Part shown: positions 36,469 to 46,052 of the stretch, piece by piece
Layout of the letters: every line of letters starts with the position of its first letter
Numbering within the stretch: the stretch's first letter is position 1
Assembly: GCF_020829665.1 (NCBI RefSeq)
Contig: NZ_JAIVFT010000007.1
Coordinates: 248,795-312,794 of the forward strand
Direction: 5' to 3'
From: Nostoc sp. CHAB 5824
GTDB taxonomy: Bacteria > Cyanobacteriota > Cyanobacteriia > Cyanobacteriales > Nostocaceae
DNA length: 64,000 bases
Translations under genes and position numbers: made by a program
The notes under the pieces: model-generated
The model's input: only the letters and a program-made list of their open reading frames with translations
Told to the model about the DNA's origin: nothing
Databases searched by the model: none

Positions 36469-36800
36469 ATGGAGACACCTGCTGGCTATGGTGTGGTATT
36501 GGTGACACCTGGCAACATACATGAGGCAGAAGCAATTGCAAATGCCCTTGTGGAAGCTAAACTCGCTGCTTGTGTGAGTCTGTTACCAATCCACTCAATT
36601 TACACCTGGTAAGGGGAACTGCATAAAGAGCAAGAATGGCAATTACTGATTAAAACTGATTTGGCGCAATTTCCTGCAATGGAGTTCAAAATTAAGGAAC
36701 TGCACCCTATGAAGTGCCAGAAATTATTGCTTTACCAATTGTTGCCAGTTCTCAAGCCTACTTACAGTGGATTTCTCAGCAAGTTAAAAGTAAAGATTGA
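36469..36800 (+). pseudogene. cutA: Broken cutA (divalent-cation tolerance protein)
   Basis: The translation from ATG 36469 matches CutA1: VVLVTPGNIHEAEAIANALVEAKLAACVSLLPIHSIYTW, then an in-frame TAA at 36610-36612, then GELHKEQEWQLLIKTDLAQFPAMEFKIKELHP. After HP a one-base deletion near 36707 shifts the frame, and the new frame continues YEVPEIIALPIVASSQAYLQWI to TGA 36798-36800. All three CutA blocks are present, so the lesions look recent. Confidence 0.9.
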
Positions 36801-36894
36801 GAAGTTAGGATTTTCATAACTCCTCACTCTTTATTCTCAACTAATAACTCTAAGTACAGCTTTACGTAAAATCGTGGCGAATTGAGGGTTAAAA

Positions 36895-36980
36895 TTTAAA
36901 CGCATAGGCGCTTCTCTACGAGACGCTACGCGTAGCTTGCTTCCACGAAGTGGTACGCCTTCCCGCAGGGTAGGGGCGCA
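36895..36980. repeat. Composite dispersed GC-rich repeats
   Basis: GCGCTTCTCTACGAGACGCTACGCG, then CTTCCACGAAGTGGTACG, then TTCCCGCAGGGTA: three short palindromic elements in a row. The first resembles CTTCTCTACGAAACGCTGCGCG at 5176-5197. Confidence 0.75.
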
Positions 36981-37027
36981 GAGGTAAGCGCAGAAGGGAC
37001 GCAAAGAATTAATGAAATGATGTTGTA

Positions 37028-37969
37028 CTAAGCGTAAACAGCCCTTGCAAAACGCTCTGCCAAGTAGATAATGTCCTGTCTACGAGCAATTTGGTTCATC
37101 CATTGTTTGGGAATATTTTCTACGCCGTAGTAAATTCCCGCTAACCCACCAGTGACGGCGGCGGTAGTATCGGTATCTCCGCCTAAGTTGACAGCTTTCA
37201 GTACTGCCTCAGAATAAGACGAGCTATTTAATAAACACCACAGGGATGATTCTAAGGTATCAATCACATAGCCACCAGAATTAATCTCTTCCACTGGTAT
37301 CTTGGCAATCTCACCACTGAAAATTCTGCCAAAATGCGGCTTCTCTAACAAAAATTCTCGGACAGAATAAATTGTTTGGATGTCTTGCAATCCTTGTAAA
37401 TAAGCTGTTTGGGGGTCAGCCCCTTCCAAGAGCGCCACTGCAATACTAATATAAATGCCACAGGCCATTTGCGATCGCGCATGGGCATGGGTAATCGCCG
37501 AAACATCATGCACCCGCGCCAGCAATTCACCTAAAGTTAAGTTTCTGTGACAATAAGCTATTGGCAAGATTCTCATCAACGAACCGTTGCCATTACTATT
37601 TTCAACCTTGCCACCCGCCTGATGAGGAACAACTCCCTGTTTCAGGCGCATAATTGCTGTATGGGTAGTTTGACCAATATCGAAGACATCGCCACGGGGA
37701 GTCCAGTAAGCCTCCTTGTACCAGCGCCAGAAGGAATTGGCTATAGCATCCAACGAATACCCTCTACAAAGGCATTCTGCCAAGCAAAAGCTTAAGGAAC
37801 TGTCATCTGACCAAGTTCCTGGTGGTTGATTCCATGTGCCATAACCCAACATTGTTGTCACTGGAGATTTTACTCGTTCAGCACGGCTAGTAAACTCCAC
37901 CGGCACACCCAACGCATCACCGACACATAAACCCATCAAACCAGACAACGTTTTTGCAGCGGTTAGCAT
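37028..37969 (-). CDS. ADP-ribosylglycohydrolase family protein
   Basis: 313 residues. The DraG/ARH signatures are LCVGDALGVPVEF at the N-terminus, TWSDDSSLSFCLAE with the metal-binding Asp pair, NGNGSLMRILPIA and the C-terminal NLGGDTDTTAAVTGGLAG that binds magnesium. It removes ADP-ribose from proteins or small targets. It stands alone; no partner ADP-ribosyltransferase is nearby, so it is not the nitrogenase DraT-DraG pair. Confidence 0.88.
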   Translation of the reverse strand: MLTAAKTLSGLMGLCVGDALGVPVEFTSRAERVKSPVTTMLGYGTWNQPPGTWSDDSSLSFCLAECLCRGYSLDAIANSFWRWYKEAYWTPRGDVFDIGQTTHTAIMRLKQGVVPHQAGGKVENSNGNGSLMRILPIAYCHRNLTLGELLARVHDVSAITHAHARSQMACGIYISIAVALLEGADPQTAYLQGLQDIQTIYSVREFLLEKPHFGRIFSGEIAKIPVEEINSGGYVIDTLESSLWCLLNSSSYSEAVLKAVNLGGDTDTTAAVTGGLAGIYYGVENIPKQWMNQIARRQDIIYLAERFARAVYA

Positions 37970-38359
37970 TATTCAATCTCCACAAGAATTGCTCAAAATT
38001 AACTTTATAGATTCCCTCTATAGCTTGTTGCAACGGATGCTACAGCCTACTTTTCATCATCTGTGAAAAGCTCGGCAAAAATTGTTAATCAGGTATTTTT
38101 TACCAGTTTCCGGCTTAGTTTTAGTTCCAAATCTTGTGCCAGTTTTAAAAGCGTCTATTTGTGGAACAAAGAACCCAGATGAAAAGACATTGAATGTAAT
38201 TATAACAGCTTATTTATGATTTTTCAGGACAGTTAACCTATAAAATTCATGCATCAATAGGAACATTAAGTTAATAAAATCTGGAAAATATTTGGAACAT
38301 TCTCATACAACTTTCGACTTGGAATATACAAGTAAAAAATACAAAATTTGGTAAAAGAT
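37970..38359. other. Promoter-containing intergenic region before the outer-membrane gene
   Basis: About 390 bp, A+T-rich towards 38220-38350, where the promoter of the following gene is expected. No clear consensus boxes could be fixed by eye. No gene seen. Confidence 0.5.
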
Positions 38360-38899
38360 ATGAAGCGCTTACTCAAGTCTTTCATGACAGTTTCTGCATT
38401 GTCTTCTTTAATAATTGCTCCTCTTGTTCTATCAGCTAGTCAAGCTTCTGCTGAAACTAAAAAAGGTACTGATGCTAGTTATGTTGGTGCTGGGGTTGCA
38501 GCTGGCGTTACCAGTGGTGGACAAGGTATCAATGATGATGCAACATTTGGTGGTAATGTCACAGGTCGCGTGAAGTTAGGAACTACGCCATTTTCTGCAC
38601 GCGGTAATGTCCTTTGGAGTGATAAGACAAGTGCCATTATCCCAGAACTTTCTGTGGATGTACCCATCGCTAATAGAACTAATGCCTATTTAACTGGTGG
38701 TTATTCTTTTGTAGAGAAAGATGGCTCACCAACTCCCATAGGTAACAAAGATTCAGTAGTAGTAGGTGCTGGTGTTGAATCGGAAGTTGCTAACAATTTC
38801 CTCGTCTACACTAATGCCAAAGTAGGGCTTGGTGCTTACCAAAATAGCGATACTCCTGCTGTTAGCATCAATGGTGGTTTAGGCTATCGGTTCAAATAA
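38360..38899 (+). CDS. Outer-membrane beta-barrel protein with signal peptide
   Basis: 179 residues from ATG 38360. A Sec signal peptide (KRLLKSF then a hydrophobic core, cleavage at ASA-E near residue 33) is followed by alternating short beta-strand segments (YVGAGVAAGVTSGG, FGGNVTGRVKLG, NAYLTGGYSFV, SVVVGAGVESEV) and a terminal GGLGYRFK ending in an aromatic/basic residue as barrel proteins do. Likely a small porin-like or OmpA-like barrel; exact role unknown. Confidence 0.75.
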   Translation: MKRLLKSFMTVSALSSLIIAPLVLSASQASAETKKGTDASYVGAGVAAGVTSGGQGINDDATFGGNVTGRVKLGTTPFSARGNVLWSDKTSAIIPELSVDVPIANRTNAYLTGGYSFVEKDGSPTPIGNKDSVVVGAGVESEVANNFLVYTNAKVGLGAYQNSDTPAVSINGGLGYRFK

Positions 38900-38947
38900 A
38901 TGATTATTGAGTCCTCGGTCAGTCTATACTTTACTTAAGTACTCAGG

Positions 38948-38986
38948 ACTCAGCACTGGCTAAACGCCCCGCTAACGCTAACACAA
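38948..38986. repeat. Dispersed repeat (CAGCACTGGCT family)
   Basis: TCAGCACTGGCTAAACGCCCCGCTAACGCTAAC is shared, with a few changes, with 3608-3643. Both copies sit in intergenic DNA just ahead of a gene or promoter. Confidence 0.7.
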
Positions 38987-39163
38987 CTCACTACTCTAAA
39001 AAGCTGGTTTTGTTAAGTGTTACATCACTGACAAAGCCTGCTTTTGTCATGGTAAAATTAAACTATTCCTCATTATTCCGGCCGGATTACCGGGGATAAA
39101 ATAGCCGAAGGGTGCTGATTCGGCGTCTACGTAATGCTTTATTGAGAATACTATACAAGTCTA

Positions 39164-41080
39164 ATGGTTAAATCTGCTCCTTCCCCCATCGCAACCCGTA
39201 AGCCTTCCAAAGTAGAAGGAATCAAGGAAAATAGTAATTTTTTGCGTGAACCTGTAGCAACTGAGATCCTTCAAGACACTACCCATTTTACTGAAAATGC
39301 GGTACAGCTTTTGAAGTATCACGGTTCTTACCAGCAGGATAACCGCGACAACCGCACCAAGGGACAGGAAAAAGATTACCAGTTTATGCTGCGGACAAAA
39401 AATCCGGGTGGTTTAGTACCGCCGCAGCTATATCTGGCTTTAGATAAAATAGCTGATGAGTATGGCAACCACACGTTACGAGCAACTACCCGTCAAGGTT
39501 TCCAACTGCACGGAATTTTAAAGAAGAATCTTAAATCAGCAATCGCCACCATTGTCAAGAACCTGGGTTCGACTTTGGGAGCTTGCGGCGACATTAACCG
39601 CAACGTGATGGCACCACCAGCCCCCTTTAAGAATCGCCCAGAGTACCAGTATGCTTGGGAGTATGCCCAGAATATTGCTGACTTGCTGACAGCGCAAACA
39701 GGCGCTTATTACGAAATTTGGTTAGATGGGGAAAAGGCAATTAGTGCTGAAGAAGACCCAGAGGTGAAGGCAGCGCGACAACGCAATGGGAATGGCACAA
39801 TTATCCATGACAACGAAGAACCGATTTATGGCACGTACTATATGCCCCGCAAGTTTAAAATTTGCGTGACAGTGCCAGGGGATAATTCGATTGATTTGTA
39901 TTCTCAAGACCTGACGTTGGTAGTGATTACCAATAAGAAGAAGCAATTAGAAGGATTTAATATTTTTGCTGGTGGTGGTTTAGGTAGAACCCACGGTAAA
40001 GAAGAAACTTTCGCTAGGTTAGCAGACCCCATCGGTTATGTGGCGAAGGATGACGTTTACGACATCGTGAAAGCGATTGTTGCGACTCAGAGAGATTATG
40101 GCGATCGCACCGATCGTCGTCATGCCAGATTAAAATATTTAATCAATGATTGGGGCCTAGATAAATTCCGTGCCCAAGTTGAAGAATATTTTGGTAAATC
40201 AATTGAAGCCTTCAAACCACTGCCAGAGTTCAAATATTACGACTTCCTCGGCTGGAATGAACAAGGTGATGGCAAGCTATTCTTAGGAATTTCCATTGAC
40301 AATGGTCGAATCAAGGATGAAGGTTCGTTTCAACTGAAAACCGCTTTGCGGGAAATTGTCGAGCAGTTCAACTTACACATCCGCCTGACAGCCAACCACA
40401 ACCTAATTTTTTACGATATCGAGCCAGATAGCAAGCAAGCTATTCAAGACATTCTTAGCCGTCACGGCGTCGCAGACGACCCTAGTAAAATAGAACCTTT
40501 AGTGCGGTATGCAATGGCTTGTCCGGCTTTGCCCACTTGCGGCTTGGCAATCACGGAATCAGAACGGGCAATACCAGGGATTTTGGAGCGGGTTCGCGCC
40601 CTTTTAGATAAAGTAGGTTTACAAAATGAACATTTTGTAGTAAGGATGACAGGATGCCCCAACGGTTGCGCTCGTCCCTACTTAGCAGAATTGGGCTTTG
40701 TCGGTAGCGCTCCAGAATCTTACCAATTATGGTTAGGGGGTTCGCCAAACCAGACTCGACTGGCACAATCTTACACAGAGAAATTGCACCACAATGACTT
40801 AGAAATCTTCTTAGAGCCAATTTTTGTTTACTTTAAGAAATCTCGAAAATCGAAGGAAAAGTTTGGTGATTTTTGCGATCGCGTTGGTTTTGATGCCATC
40901 CGTGAATTTGCTGCCACCTACGAACCTAATACGGCTAATGGTGCAAACAAATCGCGCCATCGGGTAAATTTGAAAGAAGAGGTTTATAGTAAATTGAAGG
41001 AAGTAGCAGAAAGTCAAGGTAAGCCGATGACTCAGTTAGTGACTGAAGCGCTAGAAGCCTATTTCCAGAATCTTTCGTAA
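39164..41080 (+). CDS. sir: Ferredoxin-sulfite reductase
   Basis: 638 residues. Two pseudosymmetric nitrite/sulfite reductase repeats are present. The sirohaem-[4Fe-4S] cysteines are in [10 protein letters not shown] and [11 protein letters not shown] near residues 450-510; [11 protein letters not shown] and [10 protein letters not shown] bind substrate and haem. It reduces sulfite to sulfide with electrons from ferredoxin. It resembles the sulfite rather than the nitrite enzyme by length and ending. The last 45 residues (from about 594) form an extra ribbon-helix-helix-like segment. Confidence 0.92.
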   Translation: MVKSAPSPIATRKPSKVEGIKENSNFLREPVATEILQDTTHFTENAVQLLKYHGSYQQDNRDNRTKGQEKDYQFMLRTKNPGGLVPPQLYLALDKIADEYGNHTLRATTRQGFQLHGILKKNLKSAIATIVKNLGSTLGACGDINRNVMAPPAPFKNRPEYQYAWEYAQNIADLLTAQTGAYYEIWLDGEKAISAEEDPEVKAARQRNGNGTIIHDNEEPIYGTYYMPRKFKICVTVPGDNSIDLYSQDLTLVVITNKKKQLEGFNIFAGGGLGRTHGKEETFARLADPIGYVAKDDVYDIVKAIVATQRDYGDRTDRRHARLKYLINDWGLDKFRAQVEEYFGKSIEAFKPLPEFKYYDFLGWNEQGDGKLFLGISIDNGRIKDEGSFQLKTALREIVEQFNLHIRLTANHNLIFYDIEPDSKQAIQDILSRHGVADDPSKIEPLVRYAMACPALPTCGLAITESERAIPGILERVRALLDKVGLQNEHFVVRMTGCPNGCARPYLAELGFVGSAPESYQLWLGGSPNQTRLAQSYTEKLHHNDLEIFLEPIFVYFKKSRKSKEKFGDFCDRVGFDAIREFAATYEPNTANGANKSRHRVNLKEEVYSKLKEVAESQGKPMTQLVTEALEAYFQNLS

Positions 41081-41108
41081 GCCGAAAAATTGAAGATAAT
41101 GAAGTCAA

Positions 41109-41142
41109 AGAGAGGCACAGATAAATTCATCTGTGTCTCTCT
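41109..41142. terminator. Strong stem-loop after sir
   Basis: A 14-bp stem AGAGAGGCACAGAT / ATCTGTGTCTCTCT (one G-U) with a 6-nt loop begins 28 bp after the sir stop. There is no long T tract. Confidence 0.65.
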
Positions 41143-41192
41143 GGCGTAAATCCTAATACAGTTAGGTGACACATCCACAGGAAAACTGAAAT

Positions 41193-41753
41193 ATGGTAAC
41201 CACAGCAAAATTCGCAGAAACTAGGGATGTGCTGCAAAACATTAGCTGGCAGACATTCAAAGCTATGCTGGCAGATATGGGATCTGAGCGAAATAAAAGG
41301 CTAGCTTATGACAATGGAATAGTAGAAATTATCACCCCCCTGATGCCACACGAGAACTCAAACCGTCTCATCGAAGGTTTTGTTCTTGTGTTGTGTGAAG
41401 AATTTGGTTTAGAAGTTAAAAGTGCTGGCTCGTTGACTATGACGCGGGATGATTTGGAACGAGGAGGCGAGCCAGACAGTAGTTACTATATCCAAAACGA
41501 ATTCTTAGTCCGCAACAAAGAAAATATTGACCTAAATATAGACCCACCACCAGACATAGTACTAGAAGTGGAATATTCCAGACCCAAAATAGACAAGTTG
41601 ACCCTTTATGCTTCAATGGGAGTCCCAGAATTCTGGCGGTATAACGGAAATGTCTTGAGAATCTACGCCCTTAACAGTGGACAATACTCGCAAAGCGATC
41701 GCAGTCCAACTTTTGCGCCTGTGCTGGTGACGGAGATTCCCCGATTTATCTAA
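41193..41753 (+). CDS. Uma2-family (DUF820) PD-(D/E)XK protein
   Basis: 186 residues. The Uma2 core is visible: NGIVEIITPLMPHE, then GGEPDSSYYIQN with the Asp of the PD motif, then PPDIVLEVEYS with the E-x-E strand, KLTLYASMGVPEFWRYN with the lysine. These families are expanded in cyanobacteria; members are annotated as endonucleases but their function is unproven. Solitary gene. Confidence 0.88.
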   Translation: MVTTAKFAETRDVLQNISWQTFKAMLADMGSERNKRLAYDNGIVEIITPLMPHENSNRLIEGFVLVLCEEFGLEVKSAGSLTMTRDDLERGGEPDSSYYIQNEFLVRNKENIDLNIDPPPDIVLEVEYSRPKIDKLTLYASMGVPEFWRYNGNVLRIYALNSGQYSQSDRSPTFAPVLVTEIPRFI

Positions 41754-41850
41754 GAAAGCAAGAAACTTGGACAAATAGCAGCAACTCGTGCTTTCCGTAC
41801 CTGGGTTAGACAACAGATATCTACAGCAGGGCAGTAGTTTATTAAGAAAA

Positions 41851-42558
41851 ATGTCTCAACTGCAAAGAATTGCGATCGCATCCTCCCAACTCCAACAAGG
41901 GCAAATTTTACTTACAAAAGAACAACAACATTATTTGGGGCGTGTCTTGCGCTTGCGTGAAAGCGATCGCTTTATTGCAATGGATGGTCAAGGAAAATGG
42001 TGGTTATCACAGCTAGCAGGGGAACAAGCACGGGTTTTAGAAGCGCTTTTGGTAGAAACTGAATTACCTATATCAATTACGCTGATGGTGGCGTTGCCTA
42101 AAGGCAATGGATTTGATGAAGTAGTGCGGTGTTGTACAGAGTTGGGAGTAACTTGTATTGCACCAGTATTGAGCGATCGCACTTTACTTCATCCTAGTCC
42201 TCAAAAGCTGGAACGCTGGCGGCGCATCGCTGCGGAAGCCGCCGAGCAATCAGAGCGCTCATTCGTACCGACAATTTTAGAGCCTGTTACTTTTAACACT
42301 GCTGTCAGCGTTAATCAGACAATTCACCGTTACATTTGTGAGGCTCGTGGAGAGTATCCTCATTTAAACAAAGTTCTGAGTGGCATCTCTGACGAGATTA
42401 TCATTGCCACTGGACCAGAGGGAGGATGGACAACAGAAGAAATCGAGAATGCGATTGCATTTGGATTTCAACCTGTTTCCCTTGGTCGCCGCATCCTGAG
42501 AGCAGTTACAGCCCCAGTAGTAGCATTATCCTTGATTACCGCAGCTTGTGAAGTATAA
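41851..42558 (+). CDS. rsmE: 16S rRNA m3U1498 methyltransferase RsmE
   Basis: 235 residues from ATG 41851 (MSQLQRIAI), which gives the standard RsmE length; the frame extends to GTG 41788. PUA-like N-terminal domain (QQHYLGRVLRLRESD), then a SPOUT knot domain with RCCTELGV, ERWRRIAAEAAEQSER, the IIATGPEGGWTTEEIE AdoMet loop and SLGRRILRAVTAPV. Methylates U1498 of 16S rRNA. Confidence 0.92.
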   Translation: MSQLQRIAIASSQLQQGQILLTKEQQHYLGRVLRLRESDRFIAMDGQGKWWLSQLAGEQARVLEALLVETELPISITLMVALPKGNGFDEVVRCCTELGVTCIAPVLSDRTLLHPSPQKLERWRRIAAEAAEQSERSFVPTILEPVTFNTAVSVNQTIHRYICEARGEYPHLNKVLSGISDEIIIATGPEGGWTTEEIENAIAFGFQPVSLGRRILRAVTAPVVALSLITAACEV

Positions 42559-42626
42559 ATGATTTATAGCTCACGCAAAAGTAATTTTGCGCGAGACATC
42601 ACTCCAACGTGTATTTAAAGTAAGTG

Positions 42627-43700
42627 ATGATTGAGCAAGTTGCGATCGCCTTTGACCAAAAAGATTATCAAACAGCTGCTAAATTACTGAAACAGCTGCT
42701 AGTAGAATCGCCAGAACATCCTTGGGTACAATTTTATCTCGGTCAGCTGCATGAAGTATCTGGAAAGCGCCAGGATGCGGAAAAAGTTTATCGGCAACTC
42801 CTGCGAGATACGAGGAATACTAGAATAGTGACCCTCGCACGTCAAGGTTTGCGACGGCTACAAGAAATGGAATTAGAAGAAAGACAAAGAGCTATTTCCA
42901 AAGCAACAGCCGAAGCGAATAACACCGAACTTGGCGTACTAGTTTTAGAGCCACTTAGTAACGAACTGAAAGCAGAAGCGTCTCGAAAATTTGCCCAGAT
43001 TATGCAGCTAGACTCCTATACTGCACGGCTGGTACTGCCAAGTCGTGGCTGGAAGTTGTACCGCACTGGCCAAGTGGGAGAACTAAAATTTTACGGGAAA
43101 CAGTTACAGCAGGCTGGCATTCCTTGCTTTTGGGCAACAATAGCTCAAATTCAGCAAATTCAAGTTTATCAAGTCAAACATTTCCAGGAATCTACCTCAC
43201 AAGCTACCGTTGTTTGCCGTAATCAGACAAATCAACTCGGTTCTCTCACCTTTGACTGGTCAGAAGTCACAGCAAGAGTAGTGGGACTGTTGCCTATTTT
43301 TGAGGAAGTCGTAGATCGTGACGTGCGCGGTAAACTGGAAAGGAAAACTCAAACACAAGACTATGCCCAGTTTTGTGATTTACACCTACCTGGTAGACGT
43401 TGCATTCTCCGGCTTGATGATAACGGCTATGAATTCCAAGAAGGTTTAGAAATCATTCCCCAAGCTAGCCAAAATACAATCAGAATTAATTGGAATAGTT
43501 TATCAACTTGGATTGACCAGCAATTACCTCAAGTCAAAATTTGGTCAGATTTCACGTCTTTTGCAGATACAATATTAGATCAAACAGAAATGCTGGGTCA
43601 TATTAAGTCTCACATTCATTTGTTGCGTAGGGAACAGACTAATTGGGACTCAGCTTTTCATTTATATAGTGGACTGGTGTTTCTTAAAAATGCCAATTAA
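42627..43700 (+). CDS. Tetratricopeptide-repeat protein, cyanobacterial
   Basis: 357 residues from ATG 42627. Residues 1-75 hold two TPR-like helical pairs (FDQKDYQTAAKLLKQLLVESPEHPWVQFYLGQLHEVSGKRQDAEKVYRQLL). The remaining 280 residues (LVLEPLSNELKAEASRKFAQIMQLDSYTARLVLPSRGW) form a conserved domain I recognise only as cyanobacterial and cannot name. Soluble. It follows rsmE in the same direction with 68 bp between. Confidence 0.75.
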   Translation: MIEQVAIAFDQKDYQTAAKLLKQLLVESPEHPWVQFYLGQLHEVSGKRQDAEKVYRQLLRDTRNTRIVTLARQGLRRLQEMELEERQRAISKATAEANNTELGVLVLEPLSNELKAEASRKFAQIMQLDSYTARLVLPSRGWKLYRTGQVGELKFYGKQLQQAGIPCFWATIAQIQQIQVYQVKHFQESTSQATVVCRNQTNQLGSLTFDWSEVTARVVGLLPIFEEVVDRDVRGKLERKTQTQDYAQFCDLHLPGRRCILRLDDNGYEFQEGLEIIPQASQNTIRINWNSLSTWIDQQLPQVKIWSDFTSFADTILDQTEMLGHIKSHIHLLRREQTNWDSAFHLYSGLVFLKNAN

Positions 43701-43838
43701 CAAAGAAACCTATCCTAAAAGATGCAGTTGTAGTGGAGAAAATTAAGCGATCGCTCCTAGTTTGGAGAGTTCCCCCATCTACAACTGGTAAACTTGTCTT
43801 AATATTACTTATTCACACTTAACTTCTAGAGACACGAA

Positions 43839-43862
43839 AGAGACGCGAAATTTCGCGTCTCT
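43839..43862. terminator. Palindromic hairpin between convergent genes
   Basis: AGAGACGCGAAATTTCGCGTCTCT is a perfect 24-bp palindrome lying between the TPR gene (plus) and the Ala/Lys-rich gene (minus). It belongs to the same sequence family as the palindrome inside menE at 19455-19474, so it is a dispersed element that may be used as a terminator. Confidence 0.65.
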
Positions 43863-43867
43863 GTGAT

Positions 43868-44410
43868 TTAACCAGGGGTTTTAACCTGACGTGCCATGTC
43901 TAGGTAAACACTCATATTTGCCCCTGGACGCCGACGGCCATTAGAGCTAGTAGCCGAAGGAGCAAGATATTTAGGCGCAAAGGTAGTTTCTTTTGGCTCC
44001 TCTTTGATTACTTTGGCTGCTGCGGCTTTTGCATTTTTGCCAGGTTCAACTTTAAGACCCTCAGCAGTCTGCACTAGCGTAACATCGGCTGGTTTGGGAT
44101 TTTTAGCTGATTTTGCTGGTTTTTCCTTAATCTTAGCTGCGGCGGTTTTTGTTCCGTTCAATGAAGCTGGCTTAGATGCTTCTGGTGCTTCTGATGCTTC
44201 TGATGCAAGTGTTGCCGTTACTTTTTTAGCATTCGATGCAACTGTCTCTGCTACTTTCTTCGCGTTCGATGCGACCTCTTTAGCAGCATCTTTAGCAGCA
44301 TCTTTGGCTTCGTCCAATTCCAAGAAGTAGCCGTTGCTTTTCTTCTTTCCTCGTAACAGTCCGGTAACGAAATCCAAAATACCTGAAATTAACTTTTTGA
44401 TAAAATCCAT
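43868..44410 (-). CDS. Ala/Lys-rich protein with amphipathic N-terminus
   Basis: 180 residues. The N-terminal 20 residues (MDFIKKLISGILDFVTGLLR) form an amphipathic helix likely to lie on a membrane. The middle (about 35-140) is low-complexity, rich in Ala, Lys and Ser with imperfect EVASNAKK / TVASNAKK repeats. The C-terminal 35 residues (TFAPKYLAPSATSSNGRRRPG...YLDMARQVK) look like a conserved motif, perhaps a protein-binding tail. Function unknown. Confidence 0.7.
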   Translation of the reverse strand: MDFIKKLISGILDFVTGLLRGKKKSNGYFLELDEAKDAAKDAAKEVASNAKKVAETVASNAKKVTATLASEASEAPEASKPASLNGTKTAAAKIKEKPAKSAKNPKPADVTLVQTAEGLKVEPGKNAKAAAAKVIKEEPKETTFAPKYLAPSATSSNGRRRPGANMSVYLDMARQVKTPG

Positions 44411-44922
44411 TACAATTACTCCTGCCTTTTACCTTTTATATTTGGAACTCAACCGTAATTGTTAAAAATTACGACAAAATGTTACATTTTCTGTTTTGCG
44501 TCACCTCATTCTGGTGGCAACCCTTATAGGCTTGTGCTTAATCAACATTGTAATAAAACTATAGGGCAAATGTTCTTTTGCAAGCACTTGCAACTTATAT
44601 ACACCGAGAACTAATTATTAAATTTTACTGTAACTAAGAGCAAGATTCTGAAAGCAGGCTTCACAAAAATTAATATTTCTTTGTTTTAAAATTACTGATT
44701 GGAGAAAAGTAAGCGGATTATTTTCAACCAGTGGGGGGAGTGTCATAGCCTGTTCGCAGATGGTGAGATTAATTAGTTAAATTTTATACTATCTATCTTT
44801 AGAAGTATTTCAGTTTTGTAAAAATATCTTTTAAAGAATCCGAAAAGCAATAGTTTTAGTTTGTAGAGCAGTATGTACCTACAAAAGTGAGATATACCCC
44901 TTAATTCAGGCAAATTTTGTAA
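44411..44922. other. A+T-rich divergent intergenic region
   Basis: About 510 bp between the Ala/Lys-rich gene and the lipase gene, which diverge, so promoters for both lie here. No gene, repeat or RNA element could be supported. Confidence 0.5.
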
Positions 44923-45558
44923 ATGAACATTGAAGATCAACAACGCAATCCCGTTTTGTTAATACACGGGATTGACGACACGGAGGCAGTTTTCCATAAA
45001 ATGGCGGCTCAGTTAAGACTACAGGGTTGGTCTGTATATTCGCTGAATCTGGTACCTAATAATGGTGATGTGGGTCTTGATGAGTTGGCAAAGCAAGTAG
45101 CCGATTATGTTACAGCCACCTTTGCCCCAGAACAACGCCTGGATTTAGTAGGCTTCAGCATGGGAGGAATTGTCAGCCGTTACTATGTCCAGCGACTGGG
45201 AGGAATTAACCGCGTTCAGCGGTTTATCACAATCTCTTCGCCCCATCATGGAACTGTGGTTGCTTATGGTTCCTGGCGTCCTGGTTGCGTACAAATGCGC
45301 CCCGACAGCGTTTTTCTCAAGGATTTAAATTCTGATGCTGTAATATTGGGGCAGCTAAATTTTACGTCTATCTGGACACCTTATGATTTGATGATTGTCC
45401 CAGCGAATAGTTCACAAATGTCCGTAGGAAGCGAAGTAATAGTACCAGTTACTCTACACCCTTGGATGCTGACAGACCCCAGGAGTTTAGCAGTAGTAAA
45501 AGCAGCTTTAGCAGAGCGTATTAAGCTGCCCTTCCTTAAAAAAGTATCCAGTCAGTAG
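44923..45558 (+). CDS. Lipase/esterase of the alpha/beta hydrolase fold
   Basis: 211 residues. The oxyanion motif is VLLIHGIDDTE at the N-terminus, the nucleophile elbow is LVGFSMGGIVSRYYVQ near residue 80, and ISSPHHGTVVAYG is the typical segment of bacterial triacylglycerol lipases. The catalytic His is probably in VTLHPWMLTD. No signal peptide, so it probably acts inside the cell. Substrate unknown. Confidence 0.85.
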   Translation: MNIEDQQRNPVLLIHGIDDTEAVFHKMAAQLRLQGWSVYSLNLVPNNGDVGLDELAKQVADYVTATFAPEQRLDLVGFSMGGIVSRYYVQRLGGINRVQRFITISSPHHGTVVAYGSWRPGCVQMRPDSVFLKDLNSDAVILGQLNFTSIWTPYDLMIVPANSSQMSVGSEVIVPVTLHPWMLTDPRSLAVVKAALAERIKLPFLKKVSSQ

Positions 45559-45620
45559 CTAGAATGCTTGCCACGCTCGATTTATTCATCTTTAATTACA
45601 AATTACGAATTACGAATTTC

Positions 45621-46052
45621 TTAAGACCTATCCCCAATTTGCGTATGTTCGTAACTCCCAAAAATCGCCTCTGGGTGACGATAATACTTGAACTCCATAA
45701 GGTTATAAAAGGGATCTTCTAAAAAGAAAGTGCGATGCTCAAGAGGAGAACCAACAAAGCGGTTTTTGGTTTCCTCCCGAAAAAATAGCTGTTGTTGTTG
45801 TGCCCTTTCTAGTAAGTCTTGCCAGTCACTTTTTTGGGTAAAAATCAGCCCAAAGTGTCTAGGATATATAGTATGTTGCGGTGTCAAGGGTTCTTTGGTG
45901 ACGTGAGCCACTAGTTGATGACCGTAGAGATTAAGAATCAGGGCGTGATGGTTTTCACGACCAGGAATGCAGCCCAAGCCATCTACGTAATATGCTTTTG
46001 TTTGGGCAATGTCAGTCACAGGAAAAGCAAGATGGAATAAAGTTTGGCTCAT
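45621..46052 (-). CDS. VOC-family (glyoxalase/dioxygenase fold) protein
   Basis: 143 residues from ATG 46052, taken because the frame upstream to 46148 is encoded by TGATGAC heptamers. Two beta-alpha-beta-beta-beta modules are visible (LFHLAFPVTDIAQTKAYYVDGLGC ... HALILNLYGHQLVAHV; HFGLIFTQKSDW ... TFFLEDPFYNLMEFKYY), with His and Glu in the metal positions. Close to the glyoxalase/bleomycin-resistance superfamily; reaction unknown. Confidence 0.85.
   Translation of the reverse strand: MSQTLFHLAFPVTDIAQTKAYYVDGLGCIPGRENHHALILNLYGHQLVAHVTKEPLTPQHTIYPRHFGLIFTQKSDWQDLLERAQQQQLFFREETKNRFVGSPLEHRTFFLEDPFYNLMEFKYYRHPEAIFGSYEHTQIGDRS

Noticed and set aside
44004..44330. 108-codon plus-strand reading frame
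   Set aside because: Antisense shadow of the Ala/Lys-rich gene, whose conserved C-terminal block and upstream features favour the minus strand.
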